From Flavobacterium johnsoniae (GTDB taxonomy: Bacteria; Bacteroidota; Bacteroidia; Flavobacteriales; Flavobacteriaceae): a stretch of DNA of 64,000 nt. Numbering within the stretch: the first letter of the stretch is position 1; each line of letters opens with the position of its first letter. Shown here piece by piece: positions 18,313 through 27,568 of the stretch. The stretch covers positions 310,001-374,000 of the forward strand of contig NZ_CP103794.1 of NCBI RefSeq assembly GCF_030388325.1, written 5' to 3'. Both the position numbers and the translations under genes were made by a program. The notes beneath the pieces are model-generated. The model made no database searches. It worked only from the letters and a program-made list of their open reading frames with translations, and was not told where the DNA came from.

Positions 18313-19158
18313 TTAAACAAATATTTTCTTTAAACTCTCTTTGTAACTTGGTATATCTAAATGATAGACTGATCTTATTTTTGTTTTATCTAACAATGAA
18401 AAACTTGGACGTTTTGCTGGATTAGGATAAGATGAAGATGGAATTCCAATTACTTTACACTTATAATTTCCTAATTCTTTAATATTTAGTGCAAATTCAT
18501 ACCAACTAATTTCGCCTTCGTTAGAATAATTATAAATTCCTGGAATCCATTTTGAAAATTTAACTATATCAATCATTGATTGTGCTAAATCAGCTGCATA
18601 TGTTGGTGAGCCAATTTGATCATTGACAACCTTTATTTCATCTTTTTCTTGCATCAATCTTTGCATTGTTTTGACAAAATTATTTCCAAATTTACTATAA
18701 ACCCATGAAGTCCTTATAATGATTGATTCAGGATTTTCTTTCAAACAAGCAATTTCGCCAGCCAATTTACTTTCTCCATAAATATTTATAGGATTTGTTT
18801 TTGCTTCTTCATTTAAAGCAATTGAAGAAGAACCATCAAAAACATAATCTGTCGAAATATGAATTAATCTGGCTTTATTTTCTGCTGTAAATTTTGCAAT
18901 TAATGCTACAGCATCTTGGTTTATTGCAAATGCTAATTCTTTTTCCGATTCAGCTTTGTCAACTGCAGTATAAGCCCCACAATTAAATACAATATCTGGA
19001 TTAATTTCTTCTATTTGAGTTTGAAGTAATTCTAAATTATCTAAAGTTACTTCCTTACGATCAGCTAATATCCATTCGTATTGAGGATAATTAGAAGCTA
19101 AAACTGAAAGTTCAGTTCCTAGCTGTCCTGTTGCTCCGGTAACTAAAATCTTTTTCAT
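18313..19158 (-). CDS. rfbD: RfbD/RmlD: dTDP-4-dehydrorhamnose reductase
   Basis: A 281-residue SDR with TGATGQLGTEL for NAD(P)H binding, HISTDYVFDG, and the catalytic YGESKLAGE (Y-x3-K). It reduces dTDP-4-keto-L-rhamnose to dTDP-L-rhamnose. The ATG shares one base region with the end of rfbC (both at 19158), so the two are translationally coupled. A related but more distant RmlD-like gene lies at 32347-33204 and serves another pathway. Confidence 0.93.
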   Translation of the reverse strand: MKKILVTGATGQLGTELSVLASNYPQYEWILADRKEVTLDNLELLQTQIEEINPDIVFNCGAYTAVDKAESEKELAFAINQDAVALIAKFTAENKARLIHISTDYVFDGSSSIALNEEAKTNPINIYGESKLAGEIACLKENPESIIIRTSWVYSKFGNNFVKTMQRLMQEKDEIKVVNDQIGSPTYAADLAQSMIDIVKFSKWIPGIYNYSNEGEISWYEFALNIKELGNYKCKVIGIPSSSYPNPAKRPSFSLLDKTKIRSVYHLDIPSYKESLKKIFV

Positions 19159-19712
19159 TAGAACAAACTATTACAATTTTCGATAAAGGGAAGTATTCGA
19201 TCTTTTTCTGAAACAATAGCATCTTTTAGATCCATTCCCCACTCAATGTTTAAAGACGGATCATTGTATTTAATACCTCCTTCAGAAGCCTTGTTATAAA
19301 ACTGATCACATTTATACATTACAGAGGCCGTTTCGCTTATCACGGAAAAACCATGAGCAAAACCTTGAGGAATAAATAATTGTTTTTTATTCTCAGCAGA
19401 TAAGAGTATGCTAAATGCTTTTCCATAAGTTTCAGAATTTCTTCTCAAATCTACAGCTACATCAATAATCTCTCCTTGCAATACACTCAATAATTTAGTC
19501 TGTGCAAAAGGTGGATTTTGATAATGTAGTCCTCTTAAAGTATTTTGTTTTGAAAAAGACTGATTATCCTGAACATATTCAATATCAAGTCCAAAATCAG
19601 AAAATTTTGCTTTATTATATGATTCAAAAAAATAGCCTCTTTCGTCTTTGATAATAGAGGGTTCGACTATTAATAAATCTTTAATATATGTTTCTTTAAT
19701 TTTCATATACAC
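19158..19712 (-). CDS. rfbC: RfbC/RmlC: dTDP-4-dehydrorhamnose 3,5-epimerase
   Basis: A 184-residue cupin of typical RmlC size. It has DERGYFFESYN, the catalytic block NTLRGLHYQ with the base His, LQGEIIDVAVDLRR and FIPQGFAHGF. It epimerises dTDP-4-keto-6-deoxyglucose at C3 and C5. An internal ATG at 19706 (MKIKETYIKD) is an equally possible start and would remove two residues. Confidence 0.93.
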   Translation of the reverse strand: MYMKIKETYIKDLLIVEPSIIKDERGYFFESYNKAKFSDFGLDIEYVQDNQSFSKQNTLRGLHYQNPPFAQTKLLSVLQGEIIDVAVDLRRNSETYGKAFSILLSAENKKQLFIPQGFAHGFSVISETASVMYKCDQFYNKASEGGIKYNDPSLNIEWGMDLKDAIVSEKDRILPFIENCNSLF

Positions 19713-19722
19713 TAAAATCTTT

Positions 19723-20856
19723 TTATTTTTTAAAGAAATTAAAAATGACTTTTTTTATTCTTTTCTTTTCTTCCCTTGTTAAATTCGATCCAGATGGTAA
19801 GCATAACCCCATTTTAAATAAATTCTCTGCAACTTCCCCTCCATAATAAGGGTATTTTTCAAAAATTGGCTGTAAATGCATTGGTTTCCATAGTGGTCTA
19901 CTTTCAATGTTTTCTTTATCAAGCTCAATTCTTAAATCTTCAGTTCTTTTTCTGCTTTGTGGCAATATTAGAATTGCATTTAACCAATAAATAGATTGAT
20001 AGTCCTCATTAAAAACTTGTAAAAGTTCTACATCTTCTATCTGATCAAAAATTTCATTATAAAATTTGTGATTTTCTTTTCTTCTAAGAATATTTTCATT
20101 TAGTACTTTTATTTGCCCTAATCCTACTCCAGCACAAATATTACTCATTCTGTAATTATATCCAATTTCGCTGTGTTGATAATGTGCCGCTGGATCTTTA
20201 GCTTGAGTTGAGTAAAAAATTGCTTTCTTTTTTTGGGAAAGATTTCTAGTAACCAAAGCTCCTCCGCTTGAAGTAGTAATAATTTTATTTCCATTAAATG
20301 AAAATATACTTAAATCACCAAAAGTACCACATTTTCTGCCTTTATAGCTACTTCCTAAGGCTTCAGCGCTATCTTCTATTACAGGAATGGAGTATTTATC
20401 TGCAATTGCATGAATTTCATCAACCTTATATGGATTACCATATAAATGAACAGCAATAATTGCTTTTGGTTTCTTCCCTTTTCTAATTCTATCTTTAATT
20501 GCTAATTCCAATTGTTGGGGGCAAATATTCCAAGTATCCGACTCGCTATCAACAAATACAGGAGTTGCTTTTTGATATAAGATAGGATTAGCAGAGGCTG
20601 AGAATGTCATACTTTGGCAAATAACCTCATCATCTTTATCAACACCTAATAAAATTAAGGCAAGATGTATTGCAGAGGTCCCTGAGTTTAAAGCCGACAC
20701 AAAAGATTTTTCTCCTAAGTAATTTTCCAATACATTTTCAAACTCGTCAACATTAGAACCTCCAGTAGTAATCCATTGCGTAGTTAAAGCCTTTGCAATG
20801 TATTCTTTTTCGAATCCACTTTCTTGACATAGCGATAAATATATTCTTTCATTCAT
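19723..20856 (-). CDS. DegT/DnrJ/EryC1 aminotransferase (PglE-like)
   Basis: With ATG at 20856 the protein has 377 residues and begins MNERIYLSLCQESGFEKEYI, as in UDP-4-amino-sugar transaminases of the PglE group. It shows NSGTSAIHLAL for the PLP phosphate, EDSAEALGS and the PLP lysine in FNGNKIITTS (K191). The longer frame to 20889 would lie inside the upstream cupin and is unlikely; from 20856 the overlap is 8 bases. The expected reaction is amination of a UDP-4-keto-6-deoxy-HexNAc made by the WbpM/PglF-like enzyme. Substrate is inferred. Confidence 0.87.
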   Translation of the reverse strand: MNERIYLSLCQESGFEKEYIAKALTTQWITTGGSNVDEFENVLENYLGEKSFVSALNSGTSAIHLALILLGVDKDDEVICQSMTFSASANPILYQKATPVFVDSESDTWNICPQQLELAIKDRIRKGKKPKAIIAVHLYGNPYKVDEIHAIADKYSIPVIEDSAEALGSSYKGRKCGTFGDLSIFSFNGNKIITTSSGGALVTRNLSQKKKAIFYSTQAKDPAAHYQHSEIGYNYRMSNICAGVGLGQIKVLNENILRRKENHKFYNEIFDQIEDVELLQVFNEDYQSIYWLNAILILPQSRKRTEDLRIELDKENIESRPLWKPMHLQPIFEKYPYYGGEVAENLFKMGLCLPSGSNLTREEKKRIKKVIFNFFKK

Positions 20857-21286
20857 TAATAAGCCAATAATTAGAGGGATAACGAACACTATCCTCTTCT
20901 ACATTAGTCAAAGGTAATGTTGTAAATGATATTAATTTTGAATTTGATTCCAAAAATTCAATAGCATTAGCATAACCTTCTGGAATATGAAGTATATTAC
21001 TTTCATCTGGAGTAAGTAATATGTTGTCTATCTGTAAATCTTTCGAAGGAGATTCCCAGTTATCAATCTTAACAAAATGTACCCTTACTTTTCCATGAAC
21101 GCAATAAAAAAATTTATTATCGATTTTGTGCCCTTGCCAACCTCTTAATGGGTATTCGTCTGAATTGCAAATAATATAAAATCGCTCAATAATATCAAAC
21201 TTAAAATCATTAACAAACGAAATCTGCCCTCGTTCATCTCTATGAATCCCCCCTTTTATTAAATGAGGAAGTTTAATCTGTTTCAA
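20849..21286 (-). CDS. RmlC/WxcM-like cupin of unknown reaction
   Basis: A 145-residue single cupin. It contains RDERGQISFVND, IERFYIICN and RGWQGHK (H53 at the place of the catalytic His of RmlC), FYCVHGKVRVHFV and ILHIPEGYANAIEFL, then RYPSNYWLI. It is similar to sugar ketoisomerase/epimerase cupins but lacks the HxH pair of FdtA. The gene overlaps the PglE-like aminotransferase, which points to a joint step on a keto-sugar, such as isomerisation or epimerisation before amination. I cannot name the substrate. Confidence 0.7.
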   Translation of the reverse strand: MKQIKLPHLIKGGIHRDERGQISFVNDFKFDIIERFYIICNSDEYPLRGWQGHKIDNKFFYCVHGKVRVHFVKIDNWESPSKDLQIDNILLTPDESNILHIPEGYANAIEFLESNSKLISFTTLPLTNVEEDSVRYPSNYWLINE

Positions 21287-21325
21287 GATATAGTTTCTTT
21301 ATTATAAATTTTATTTAAATAAGGA

Positions 21326-22486
21326 CTAAGTTAATATATTTTTAACAGTATCCACAATGTATTGCAGTTCTTCATTAGTCATATAAGGATATAATGGCAA
21401 AGAAACGTTTCCTGACCAAGTTAGCTCTGCATTTGGATAATCTTCTTTAATCAAGTTGTATCTTTCTTTGTAATAACTTAATTGATGAATTGGCTTGTAG
21501 TGTACAGAAGTACCAACACCTTGTTCTGACATTTTTTCTATAAATTCATTTCTCGAAATTGAAGATTTTTCGTTCAGTACAATTGGAAATAAATGCCAAG
21601 CATGATCTTCTAATTTATCATTACATATTGGTAAATCTATCATAGATAAATCTTTCAATTTTTCATAATAAAACTCTACAGCTTTTTGTCTTTCGGATCT
21701 AAACAATTCCGCTTTCTCTAGCTGACCTAAACCAATTGCTGCAGCTAAATCAGGCATATTATACTTGTATCCTGCATCGATGACATCATATTCCCATGAC
21801 GGGGTTTTCGATGTAAATCGATCCCATATATCCCTGTTGATTCCATGCAAACGCATAGTTTTTACTCTTTTATATATGTTTTCGTCATTAGTCACCAACA
21901 TTCCTCCTTCACCTGTTGTTATTGTTTTATTTGCGTAAAAGCTAAAACAAGTTATATCTCCAAAATTACCAACCAATTGTCCGTCCTTTCGAGTTGGAAA
22001 TGCATGAGCAGCATCTTCCATAATTTTTATTCCATGACGATTACAAATCTCAATTAATTCTTTAATTTGAGCAGCTTGACCACCATAGTGAACAACAATT
22101 AATAACTTAATATCTTTATGTTTTTCTAAAGCTTTTTCTAAAATCTCTGGTGTAATCAAATTAGTACCATATTCTGTATCTATCGGAATTATTTCAGCAC
22201 CAATATATCTTACTACTTCTCCAGTTGCTGCAAATGTCATACTTGGTATAAGTACTTTATCTCCAGCTTTTATCCCTAATGCATCAATTCCTAAATGTAA
22301 AGCCGCAGTACAAGAATTTACAGCGCAAGCATATTTCGCACCAATAAAATCAGCAAATTTCTTTTCAAACTCAAGTGTTTTACCTGCTGTTGTCAACCAG
22401 CCAGAATCTAATACTTCATTTAAATATTTTCTTTCACTATCTCCAATGAAAATTTTAGAAAAGGGAATTTTTGTTATTGTACTCAT
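21326..22486 (-). CDS. DegT/DnrJ/EryC1 aminotransferase (ArnB/PglE-like)
   Basis: A 386-residue PLP enzyme: PFSKIFIGDSERKYLNEVL at the start, AVNSCTAALHLG, MEDAAHAFPT and the Schiff-base lysine in FYANKTITTGEGG (K187). These match ArnB/PseC/PglE-type 4-aminotransferases. It overlaps the PglC-like gene by 4 bases (ATGA type), so it probably acts in making the primer sugar which that enzyme transfers. With the gene at 19723 this is one of two such transaminases in 3 kb. Confidence 0.87.
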   Translation of the reverse strand: MSTITKIPFSKIFIGDSERKYLNEVLDSGWLTTAGKTLEFEKKFADFIGAKYACAVNSCTAALHLGIDALGIKAGDKVLIPSMTFAATGEVVRYIGAEIIPIDTEYGTNLITPEILEKALEKHKDIKLLIVVHYGGQAAQIKELIEICNRHGIKIMEDAAHAFPTRKDGQLVGNFGDITCFSFYANKTITTGEGGMLVTNDENIYKRVKTMRLHGINRDIWDRFTSKTPSWEYDVIDAGYKYNMPDLAAAIGLGQLEKAELFRSERQKAVEFYYEKLKDLSMIDLPICNDKLEDHAWHLFPIVLNEKSSISRNEFIEKMSEQGVGTSVHYKPIHQLSYYKERYNLIKEDYPNAELTWSGNVSLPLYPYMTNEELQYIVDTVKNILT

Positions 22487-23073
22487 TTTACGATTATTTC
22501 TTTGATTGTTGTTAAAATAATTTTAGCATCTATTAAAATAGAATGATTTTCTACATAATCAATATACATTCTAAGTTTTTTAGGCAAAATTTCTTCTTTA
22601 TATGTAAGTGTAGGGTTTTGAGAATTTGCTAATATCTCCTCCTCATTCCTAAACATTATTGATGCATTATCTGTTATACCTGGACGCATTCTATGAACAA
22701 TTTCCCATTGGTCAGGAAAAATTTGTGTCCATTGTTGTACTTCTGGTCTTGGACCAACTAAAGACATATCGCCAATTAAAACATTGATTAATTGTGGTAA
22801 TTCATCCAATTTAGTTTTACGTAATATACGCCCTAAAGGAGTAATACGAGAAGAATCGCCAGCATCAAAACTACCGTTAGTTTTTCCAGAGGCTACACTC
22901 ATTGTTCTAAACTTAAATAGCTTAAATGGCTTTCCTTCTTTACCTACTCTAATCTGAATAAAAAATACAGGTCCAGGCATTTTAATTTTGATTAATAGCC
23001 CAATTAGAGTAAAGGGTATAATCAGAATTATTAAACCAATTAAAGAAAACAAAAAATCAATTATTCGTTTCAT
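22483..23073 (-). CDS. PglC-like initiating sugar-phosphate transferase
   Basis: A 196-residue small monotopic phosphoglycosyl transferase. The N-terminus MKRIIDFLFSLIGLIILIIP forms the re-entrant membrane helix, then MPGPVFFIQIRVG, the basic FKLFKFRTM, LRKTKLDELPQL with the catalytic DE pair, and LVGPRPE. It transfers a sugar-1-phosphate, in this family often diNAcBac or a related 2,4-diamino sugar, to undecaprenyl phosphate. It is the only initiating enzyme I see in the window. It lacks the extra N-terminal helices of WcaJ/WbaP types. Confidence 0.92.
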   Translation of the reverse strand: MKRIIDFLFSLIGLIILIIPFTLIGLLIKIKMPGPVFFIQIRVGKEGKPFKLFKFRTMSVASGKTNGSFDAGDSSRITPLGRILRKTKLDELPQLINVLIGDMSLVGPRPEVQQWTQIFPDQWEIVHRMRPGITDNASIMFRNEEEILANSQNPTLTYKEEILPKKLRMYIDYVENHSILIDAKIILTTIKEIIVK

Positions 23074-23668
23074 CTAACTTTTTTATCAATTTATACATAT
23101 GCCTATTTGGGTAAGCTATGAAATCGTAATATACTTCATAACCAGATTTGTTATAAAATTTTACGACATTATCATTATTATTATAATCTGTAGTTAAGGC
23201 TATTTTTGATGCTGAGTGGCATTTCGCTTTTTTTTCAAATTCATCTAATAAAATTTTGCCGTAGCCCGATCCTTTAAGATCAGGCAACATAGCTATGGAT
23301 AATAATTCTGCGTATTGTTTGTCGTCTTTTTTATCCGATTTTTTATTTATATTTTTAAATAGTCTGAAGATAACTTTCGGTCTACTTAATGAAACAAATA
23401 AAAGACTTTTAAAAAAAAGAAAGCTATTTTGAAACAAAAGTGTTTTATGATATCCAAGTGATTTACTTGTTCCTGTAGCAAATCCACATAGTTTTTCTTC
23501 ATTATCAAATAAACCGATTCCAATACTTGTGTTGTTATTGATAGAAGCAGCATAATAAGTTTCGAGAAATTGTCTCCCTAAAGATGTTAAGAAAAAGTCT
23601 TTAAATGATTTTTCATGAACTTCCGCAATTTTTTTCACATCTGAGATATTTAAATCTCTTATTTTCAT
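23057..23668 (-). CDS. GNAT family N-acetyltransferase
   Basis: A 203-residue GNAT protein. The block LLSIAMLPDLKGSGYGKILLD carries the acetyl-CoA pyrophosphate loop (KGSGYGK). It begins IRDLNISDVKKIAEVHEKSF and ends in YNKSGYEVYYDF, a typical GNAT core. The 17-base overlap with the PglC-like gene suggests a role in N-acylating the 4-amino group of the primer sugar, taking the place of the hexapeptide-repeat acyltransferase PglD. That role is inferred from context. Confidence 0.8.
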   Translation of the reverse strand: MKIRDLNISDVKKIAEVHEKSFKDFFLTSLGRQFLETYYAASINNNTSIGIGLFDNEEKLCGFATGTSKSLGYHKTLLFQNSFLFFKSLLFVSLSRPKVIFRLFKNINKKSDKKDDKQYAELLSIAMLPDLKGSGYGKILLDEFEKKAKCHSASKIALTTDYNNNDNVVKFYNKSGYEVYYDFIAYPNRHMYKLIKKLDETNN

Positions 23669-23760
23669 TTCTATTAATTTAAAATGTTAATTCCCTTCTT
23701 AGCTTTTCTGATATTTAACCTTCAAATCTGTTTATAAACTTAAAAAAGATTTTCTTACTG

Positions 23761-24888
23761 TTAGCCAACTCGGATAATATAATTTCTAGCTATTCTAATT
23801 ACACTATGAAATCGTTTCCATAAACTTTCATTGTTAGGATAATCTACATAAGTTTTATTTGGTGATTTCATAATTACATCAAATTCGTCTTCAGAAAGAC
23901 CTAATTTTTTAATTACATAATCTCTATCCTGATCTAACATATCCTTAGGTGCTGGTGGCTTGCTAATTTCAGCTAAAGCTTCATCTCTAGAGATTTGTCC
24001 TGAACAAACTAATGCTGATAAATATGATTTCCTTAAATCGTAACCAAATTTAACTGGCAAATAGAAAGCATGAAAGAATCTTGTAAATATAGACTCATAG
24101 TGTTTTCCTCCATAATCTTGCCATCCAAGTTCATCAATAAGTGTTTGCTTTGCCTCAGCTTTGTTATAAGGTATATAATTTAAAATAGGCACCCATCTAA
24201 TTCCTCTTACTAATAAATAATCTACATAATCTAATGTTGACAAACTTGGATAAGTTTTCATCTTAACTTTTCCAAACTGGCGATGAAGTGACTTAATTAA
24301 TTTCGAATCTTTGGAACCATATAACCATGATTCCGGCATGATAGATTCTGTAACGACATTATTCCCCGCAATGATATAAGGAATTTTCATTTTAGCAGCA
24401 GTCTTAATTAAAAGTGCCCAAATTGCATGATCGGTAGGAATTTCAATATTTGAAATTGAAGATTTCAAAAATGATGTTTGAATATCTCTAAATTCTTTCC
24501 AATCTAAAACACAAGTATCGAGATCAATATCTAAGCGTTTTACAATTTGCTCAACATTTGCTACTGCTAATTCTGTATTCCATCCATTATCAAGGTGTAT
24601 AGCAAAAGCTCGAAGACCATATTTCTTTTTAATTATATAAGCTACGTATGAACTATCTACACCTCCGCTTAATCCAATCAAACAATCATATCTTGAATTT
24701 TTACCTTTACGTTTTATTTCTTCAATTAATTTTTCTAGTTTTTCTTCACCACCTTTATCTGTATGCACATCATTAACAAGTACATTATCATAATTATGGC
24801 AAAAATTACAAACTCCATCGTTATCGAATGTTATTTCTTTTGCCGTTTCATCCATTATACAACGGCTACAAACTTTTACTGTATTCAT
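23761..24888 (-). CDS. wbpG: N-acetyl sugar amidotransferase (WbpG/WbuX-like)
   Basis: A 375-residue PP-loop ATP pyrophosphatase. The N-terminus has two CxxC pairs (C7/C10 in CSRCIMDE, C27/C30 in CNFC), a zinc-binding knuckle, followed by IGLSGGVDSSYVAY with the SGGVDS PP-loop at 74-79. The family activates an N-acetyl group with ATP and adds ammonia to make an acetamidino group, as in ManNAc3NAmA of P. aeruginosa and FucNAm of E. coli O145. Ammonia comes from the HisH2/HisF2 pair encoded directly upstream. This trio is diagnostic for acetamidino sugars. Confidence 0.92.
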   Translation of the reverse strand: MNTVKVCSRCIMDETAKEITFDNDGVCNFCHNYDNVLVNDVHTDKGGEEKLEKLIEEIKRKGKNSRYDCLIGLSGGVDSSYVAYIIKKKYGLRAFAIHLDNGWNTELAVANVEQIVKRLDIDLDTCVLDWKEFRDIQTSFLKSSISNIEIPTDHAIWALLIKTAAKMKIPYIIAGNNVVTESIMPESWLYGSKDSKLIKSLHRQFGKVKMKTYPSLSTLDYVDYLLVRGIRWVPILNYIPYNKAEAKQTLIDELGWQDYGGKHYESIFTRFFHAFYLPVKFGYDLRKSYLSALVCSGQISRDEALAEISKPPAPKDMLDQDRDYVIKKLGLSEDEFDVIMKSPNKTYVDYPNNESLWKRFHSVIRIARNYIIRVG

Positions 24889-24906
24889 TTTTTTTGATTA
24901 ATATGA

Positions 24907-25668
24907 TTATTCTTTTAATTCTTGTTCAAGTTGATCAGCAGTAATATAACTTATCAATACAGCCCTATGCACTCCTTGAAAGACAAACATTGATCCTGCT
25001 GCAACGGCAGAAACGCCTGCTTTTATAGCTTTTATAAAATCTGTAATAGTACCGGCTCCTCCCACAGAAACAACAGGTATATCGAGCATTGCAGTAACTT
25101 TTCCTATGAGATCCAAGTCATATCCCTGCATTGTTCCATCTTTATCTATATTATTAATTACTAATTCGCCAAAACCTATTTCTTGAATTAATCTAATACA
25201 GCTATCCAGACTTATATTTTGTTTCTTTTTTCCACTATTTGAATAAATTTTGTAACTCCCCCAAATATCTTTTTTAACATCTATTGATGCAACAATACTT
25301 TGACTACCGTAAATTTTTATAGCTTCTTCAATTAATTCTTTGTTCTCAAAAATAACTGAATTTAAAATTACTTTCTCTACTCCTATATTAAATAGTTGCT
25401 CGATATGTCCCATTTTTGAAATACCTCCTCCATATCCAACAGGCATAAATGCTTCCGAAACAATTTCTTTAATCTCAATGAAATTTGGAGGTGTTCCATT
25501 TCTACTAGCACCAATATCCAATAATACTAATTCGTCAACTTCTTTTTTATTAAAAATTCTAACAGCATTAATTGGATCTCCAATGTATCTGTCTTTCGAA
25601 AACTTCACTGTCTTAACTAATCCTCCATCGTTTAACAATAGAATTGGTATTATTCTTGTCCTAAGCAT
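24907..25668 (-). CDS. hisF2: HisF2-type acetamidino sugar modification protein
   Basis: A 253-residue HisF paralogue. The start LRTRIIPILLLNDGGLVKTV differs from the biosynthetic HisF opening and is characteristic of the amidotransferase-associated clade. The second conserved aspartate is in NNIDKDGTMQGYD. In these systems the barrel receives ammonia from HisH2 and passes it to WbpG. The ATG at 25668 overlaps the hisH2 stop (TGATG); a TTG one codon earlier is possible but less likely. No other histidine gene is nearby, so a role in histidine synthesis is improbable. Confidence 0.88.
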   Translation of the reverse strand: MLRTRIIPILLLNDGGLVKTVKFSKDRYIGDPINAVRIFNKKEVDELVLLDIGASRNGTPPNFIEIKEIVSEAFMPVGYGGGISKMGHIEQLFNIGVEKVILNSVIFENKELIEEAIKIYGSQSIVASIDVKKDIWGSYKIYSNSGKKKQNISLDSCIRLIQEIGFGELVINNIDKDGTMQGYDLDLIGKVTAMLDIPVVSVGGAGTITDFIKAIKAGVSAVAAGSMFVFQGVHRAVLISYITADQLEQELKE

Positions 25669-26300
25669 CAATATTTTTCTAAAAAGTTTTTAAATAGACT
25701 AACTCCAAAACGATGGCTCTTTTCTGGATGAAATTGTGCTCCTATCAGATTATCAACTTGAAAAGAAGAGACAAAATCAAATCCGTATGTAGTTTTTGTA
25801 AGTATATCAATTTCATTTTGGCATTTTACAAAATAGGAATGGACAAAATAAAATCTAGAATCATCATCTAAGCCTTCCAAAATATCTGACGGCTTATTAA
25901 CATGAATCCTATTCCATCCCATATGTGGAACTTTAAGTTTGGAATCTGTTCCAAAATCAAATTTTTTAACTTCTGCGTTAATAAATGAAAGACCTGGTAA
26001 TGATCCTTCTTCACTAGATTCACACATAATTTGCATCCCTAGACATATTCCTAAAAAAGGCTTTTTCTTAACCAAAGCCATTTCCTTAAGTACATCCATC
26101 AAACCCAATTCTTTGATATTCGTCATAGCTCGATCAAAATGACCAACTCCAGGTAGAATAATTTTATCTGCATCTAAAATAACATTTGGTTCTGAGCTTA
26201 TGATAGCTTTTACGCCCAAATATTTTAACATATTATCAATTGATCCGATATTTCCCATACCATAATCAATGATAACAACTTTTTGATTTTTATATTCCAT
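25668..26300 (-). CDS. hisH2: HisH2-type glutamine amidotransferase
   Basis: A 210-residue class I glutamine amidotransferase. It shows GMGNIGSIDNML, the nucleophile elbow PFLGICLGMQIM (C86), and the catalytic His/Glu in GAQFHPEKS (H191, E193), so the triad is complete. It releases ammonia from glutamine for HisF2 and WbpG. Its stop overlaps the hisF2 start by one base. Sequence alone would allow annotation as HisH of histidine synthesis; the neighbours argue for sugar amidination. Confidence 0.88.
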   Translation of the reverse strand: MEYKNQKVVIIDYGMGNIGSIDNMLKYLGVKAIISSEPNVILDADKIILPGVGHFDRAMTNIKELGLMDVLKEMALVKKKPFLGICLGMQIMCESSEEGSLPGLSFINAEVKKFDFGTDSKLKVPHMGWNRIHVNKPSDILEGLDDDSRFYFVHSYFVKCQNEIDILTKTTYGFDFVSSFQVDNLIGAQFHPEKSHRFGVSLFKNFLEKY

Positions 26301-26311
26301 TAGATGATTTT

Positions 26312-27568
26312 CTAAATTTGGCTAATCAATTCAATATACCGTTCAGTTAGCAACTTGTAATCATAATTCTGAGAAGCGTTTCTAGCATTAACACAAATTG
26401 CATGATATTCACTCTTATCCATTTTATAAAAAGACAAGATTGCATCTGCATATTCTTTGGAATTTTTAAATTCCTTTGCTATTCCAATATTAAACTTTTT
26501 AATAGGACAATAACTCATTTCTACGTTAGCACAAATGGGTTTTCCACTTGCCATATATTGAAAGGATTTACTTTGACTGCCACCGTAACGAAGAATTGAA
26601 CTAGGCTTATAATTGAGAATATTTAATGAGCTTTTACTCAAAATATAAGGAACATATTTAAGCTCCACCCATTTTTGCTTAAAAACAACGTTTTCAATTT
26701 GGTTATCTTTGCAATATTGCTCTAAGGTTAGTCTGTCTTCTCCATCACCGTAAATTAAAAATTTAATATCAGTTACATCCTTTAAATGCTGAGCAGCTTC
26801 TACTAATTGCATAACGTTGTTAGCAAGTCGAATTGATCCAATATAAACAACTTTAAAAACATGATCATTTTCTAAATCATCATCTGCTATTTTATAATTT
26901 ACTTTATTATAATCAAAATCTTCTAAATCTACTCCATTATTAATATAATGCACTCTATCGATATCTATTTTACCTCCTTGATCTATATCCCATTTTCTTT
27001 CTTTGATGTAATCTTTTCCTCCTTCCATTGAGAAAATAAGCAAATTAGCTTTTTTATAGAGCCAATTTTCAGCCCAATATGCAAGTTTTACTAATGGATT
27101 TTTTTTTGATACTAATCCATAAGCTACAAAAGATTCAGGCCATAAATCAACAATATCAACAATAAATTTGGCCTTAACTTTTTTAGCAACAAAATAAGTG
27201 ATGTTGCCGAAAGGAACGGCAGCTATATGAGAAATAAAATCTGGTTTTTCAAAACGTGATGTAAACCACCATAGTCTAAAATAAAATTGTAAAATACTAT
27301 AAATTCTAATTAAGCCATTAGAATTGTAATTAGATGTTCGAATATGAATAAACTTTTGTCCATTTTCATATTCAGCAAATTTATAAGGAGACTTATCTTC
27401 AATTAAATTAATATTAGTATTATGCAAAAAACTTCCACTTATAATTGTTACATCATAACCGTTCAAACGCAAATATTGTGCACGCTTAAGAGTTTGAATT
27501 CTTGCCTCATACTTAGGAGGCATAGCAGCTGGATTAATTAACCATACTTTTTTCACTATAAAATCCAA
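26312..27568 (-). CDS. Family 4 glycosyltransferase, WbuB-like
   Basis: A 418-residue GT-B enzyme beginning [20 protein letters not shown], with the donor-site block [18 protein letters not shown] near residue 340. This form, with SKxFxYMAxGKP in place of E-x7-E, is typical of WbuB-like GT4 enzymes that transfer L-FucNAc-type sugars. It sits next to the acetamidino module, so it could transfer the amidinated L-hexosamine. It overlaps the aminotransferase upstream by 13 bases. Confidence 0.82.
   Translation of the reverse strand: MDFIVKKVWLINPAAMPPKYEARIQTLKRAQYLRLNGYDVTIISGSFLHNTNINLIEDKSPYKFAEYENGQKFIHIRTSNYNSNGLIRIYSILQFYFRLWWFTSRFEKPDFISHIAAVPFGNITYFVAKKVKAKFIVDIVDLWPESFVAYGLVSKKNPLVKLAYWAENWLYKKANLLIFSMEGGKDYIKERKWDIDQGGKIDIDRVHYINNGVDLEDFDYNKVNYKIADDDLENDHVFKVVYIGSIRLANNVMQLVEAAQHLKDVTDIKFLIYGDGEDRLTLEQYCKDNQIENVVFKQKWVELKYVPYILSKSSLNILNYKPSSILRYGGSQSKSFQYMASGKPICANVEMSYCPIKKFNIGIAKEFKNSKEYADAILSFYKMDKSEYHAICVNARNASQNYDYKLLTERYIELISQI

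Noticed and set aside
25340..25693. Plus-strand open frame of 117 codons opposite hisF2
   Set aside because: Antisense shadow; product has no recognisable domain and the coding strand is certain.
24907..26300. HisH and HisF as histidine biosynthesis enzymes
   Set aside because: No other his gene is near, the HisF start has the amidotransferase-linked form, and a WbpG-like gene follows directly. They are better read as ammonia donors for sugar amidination.
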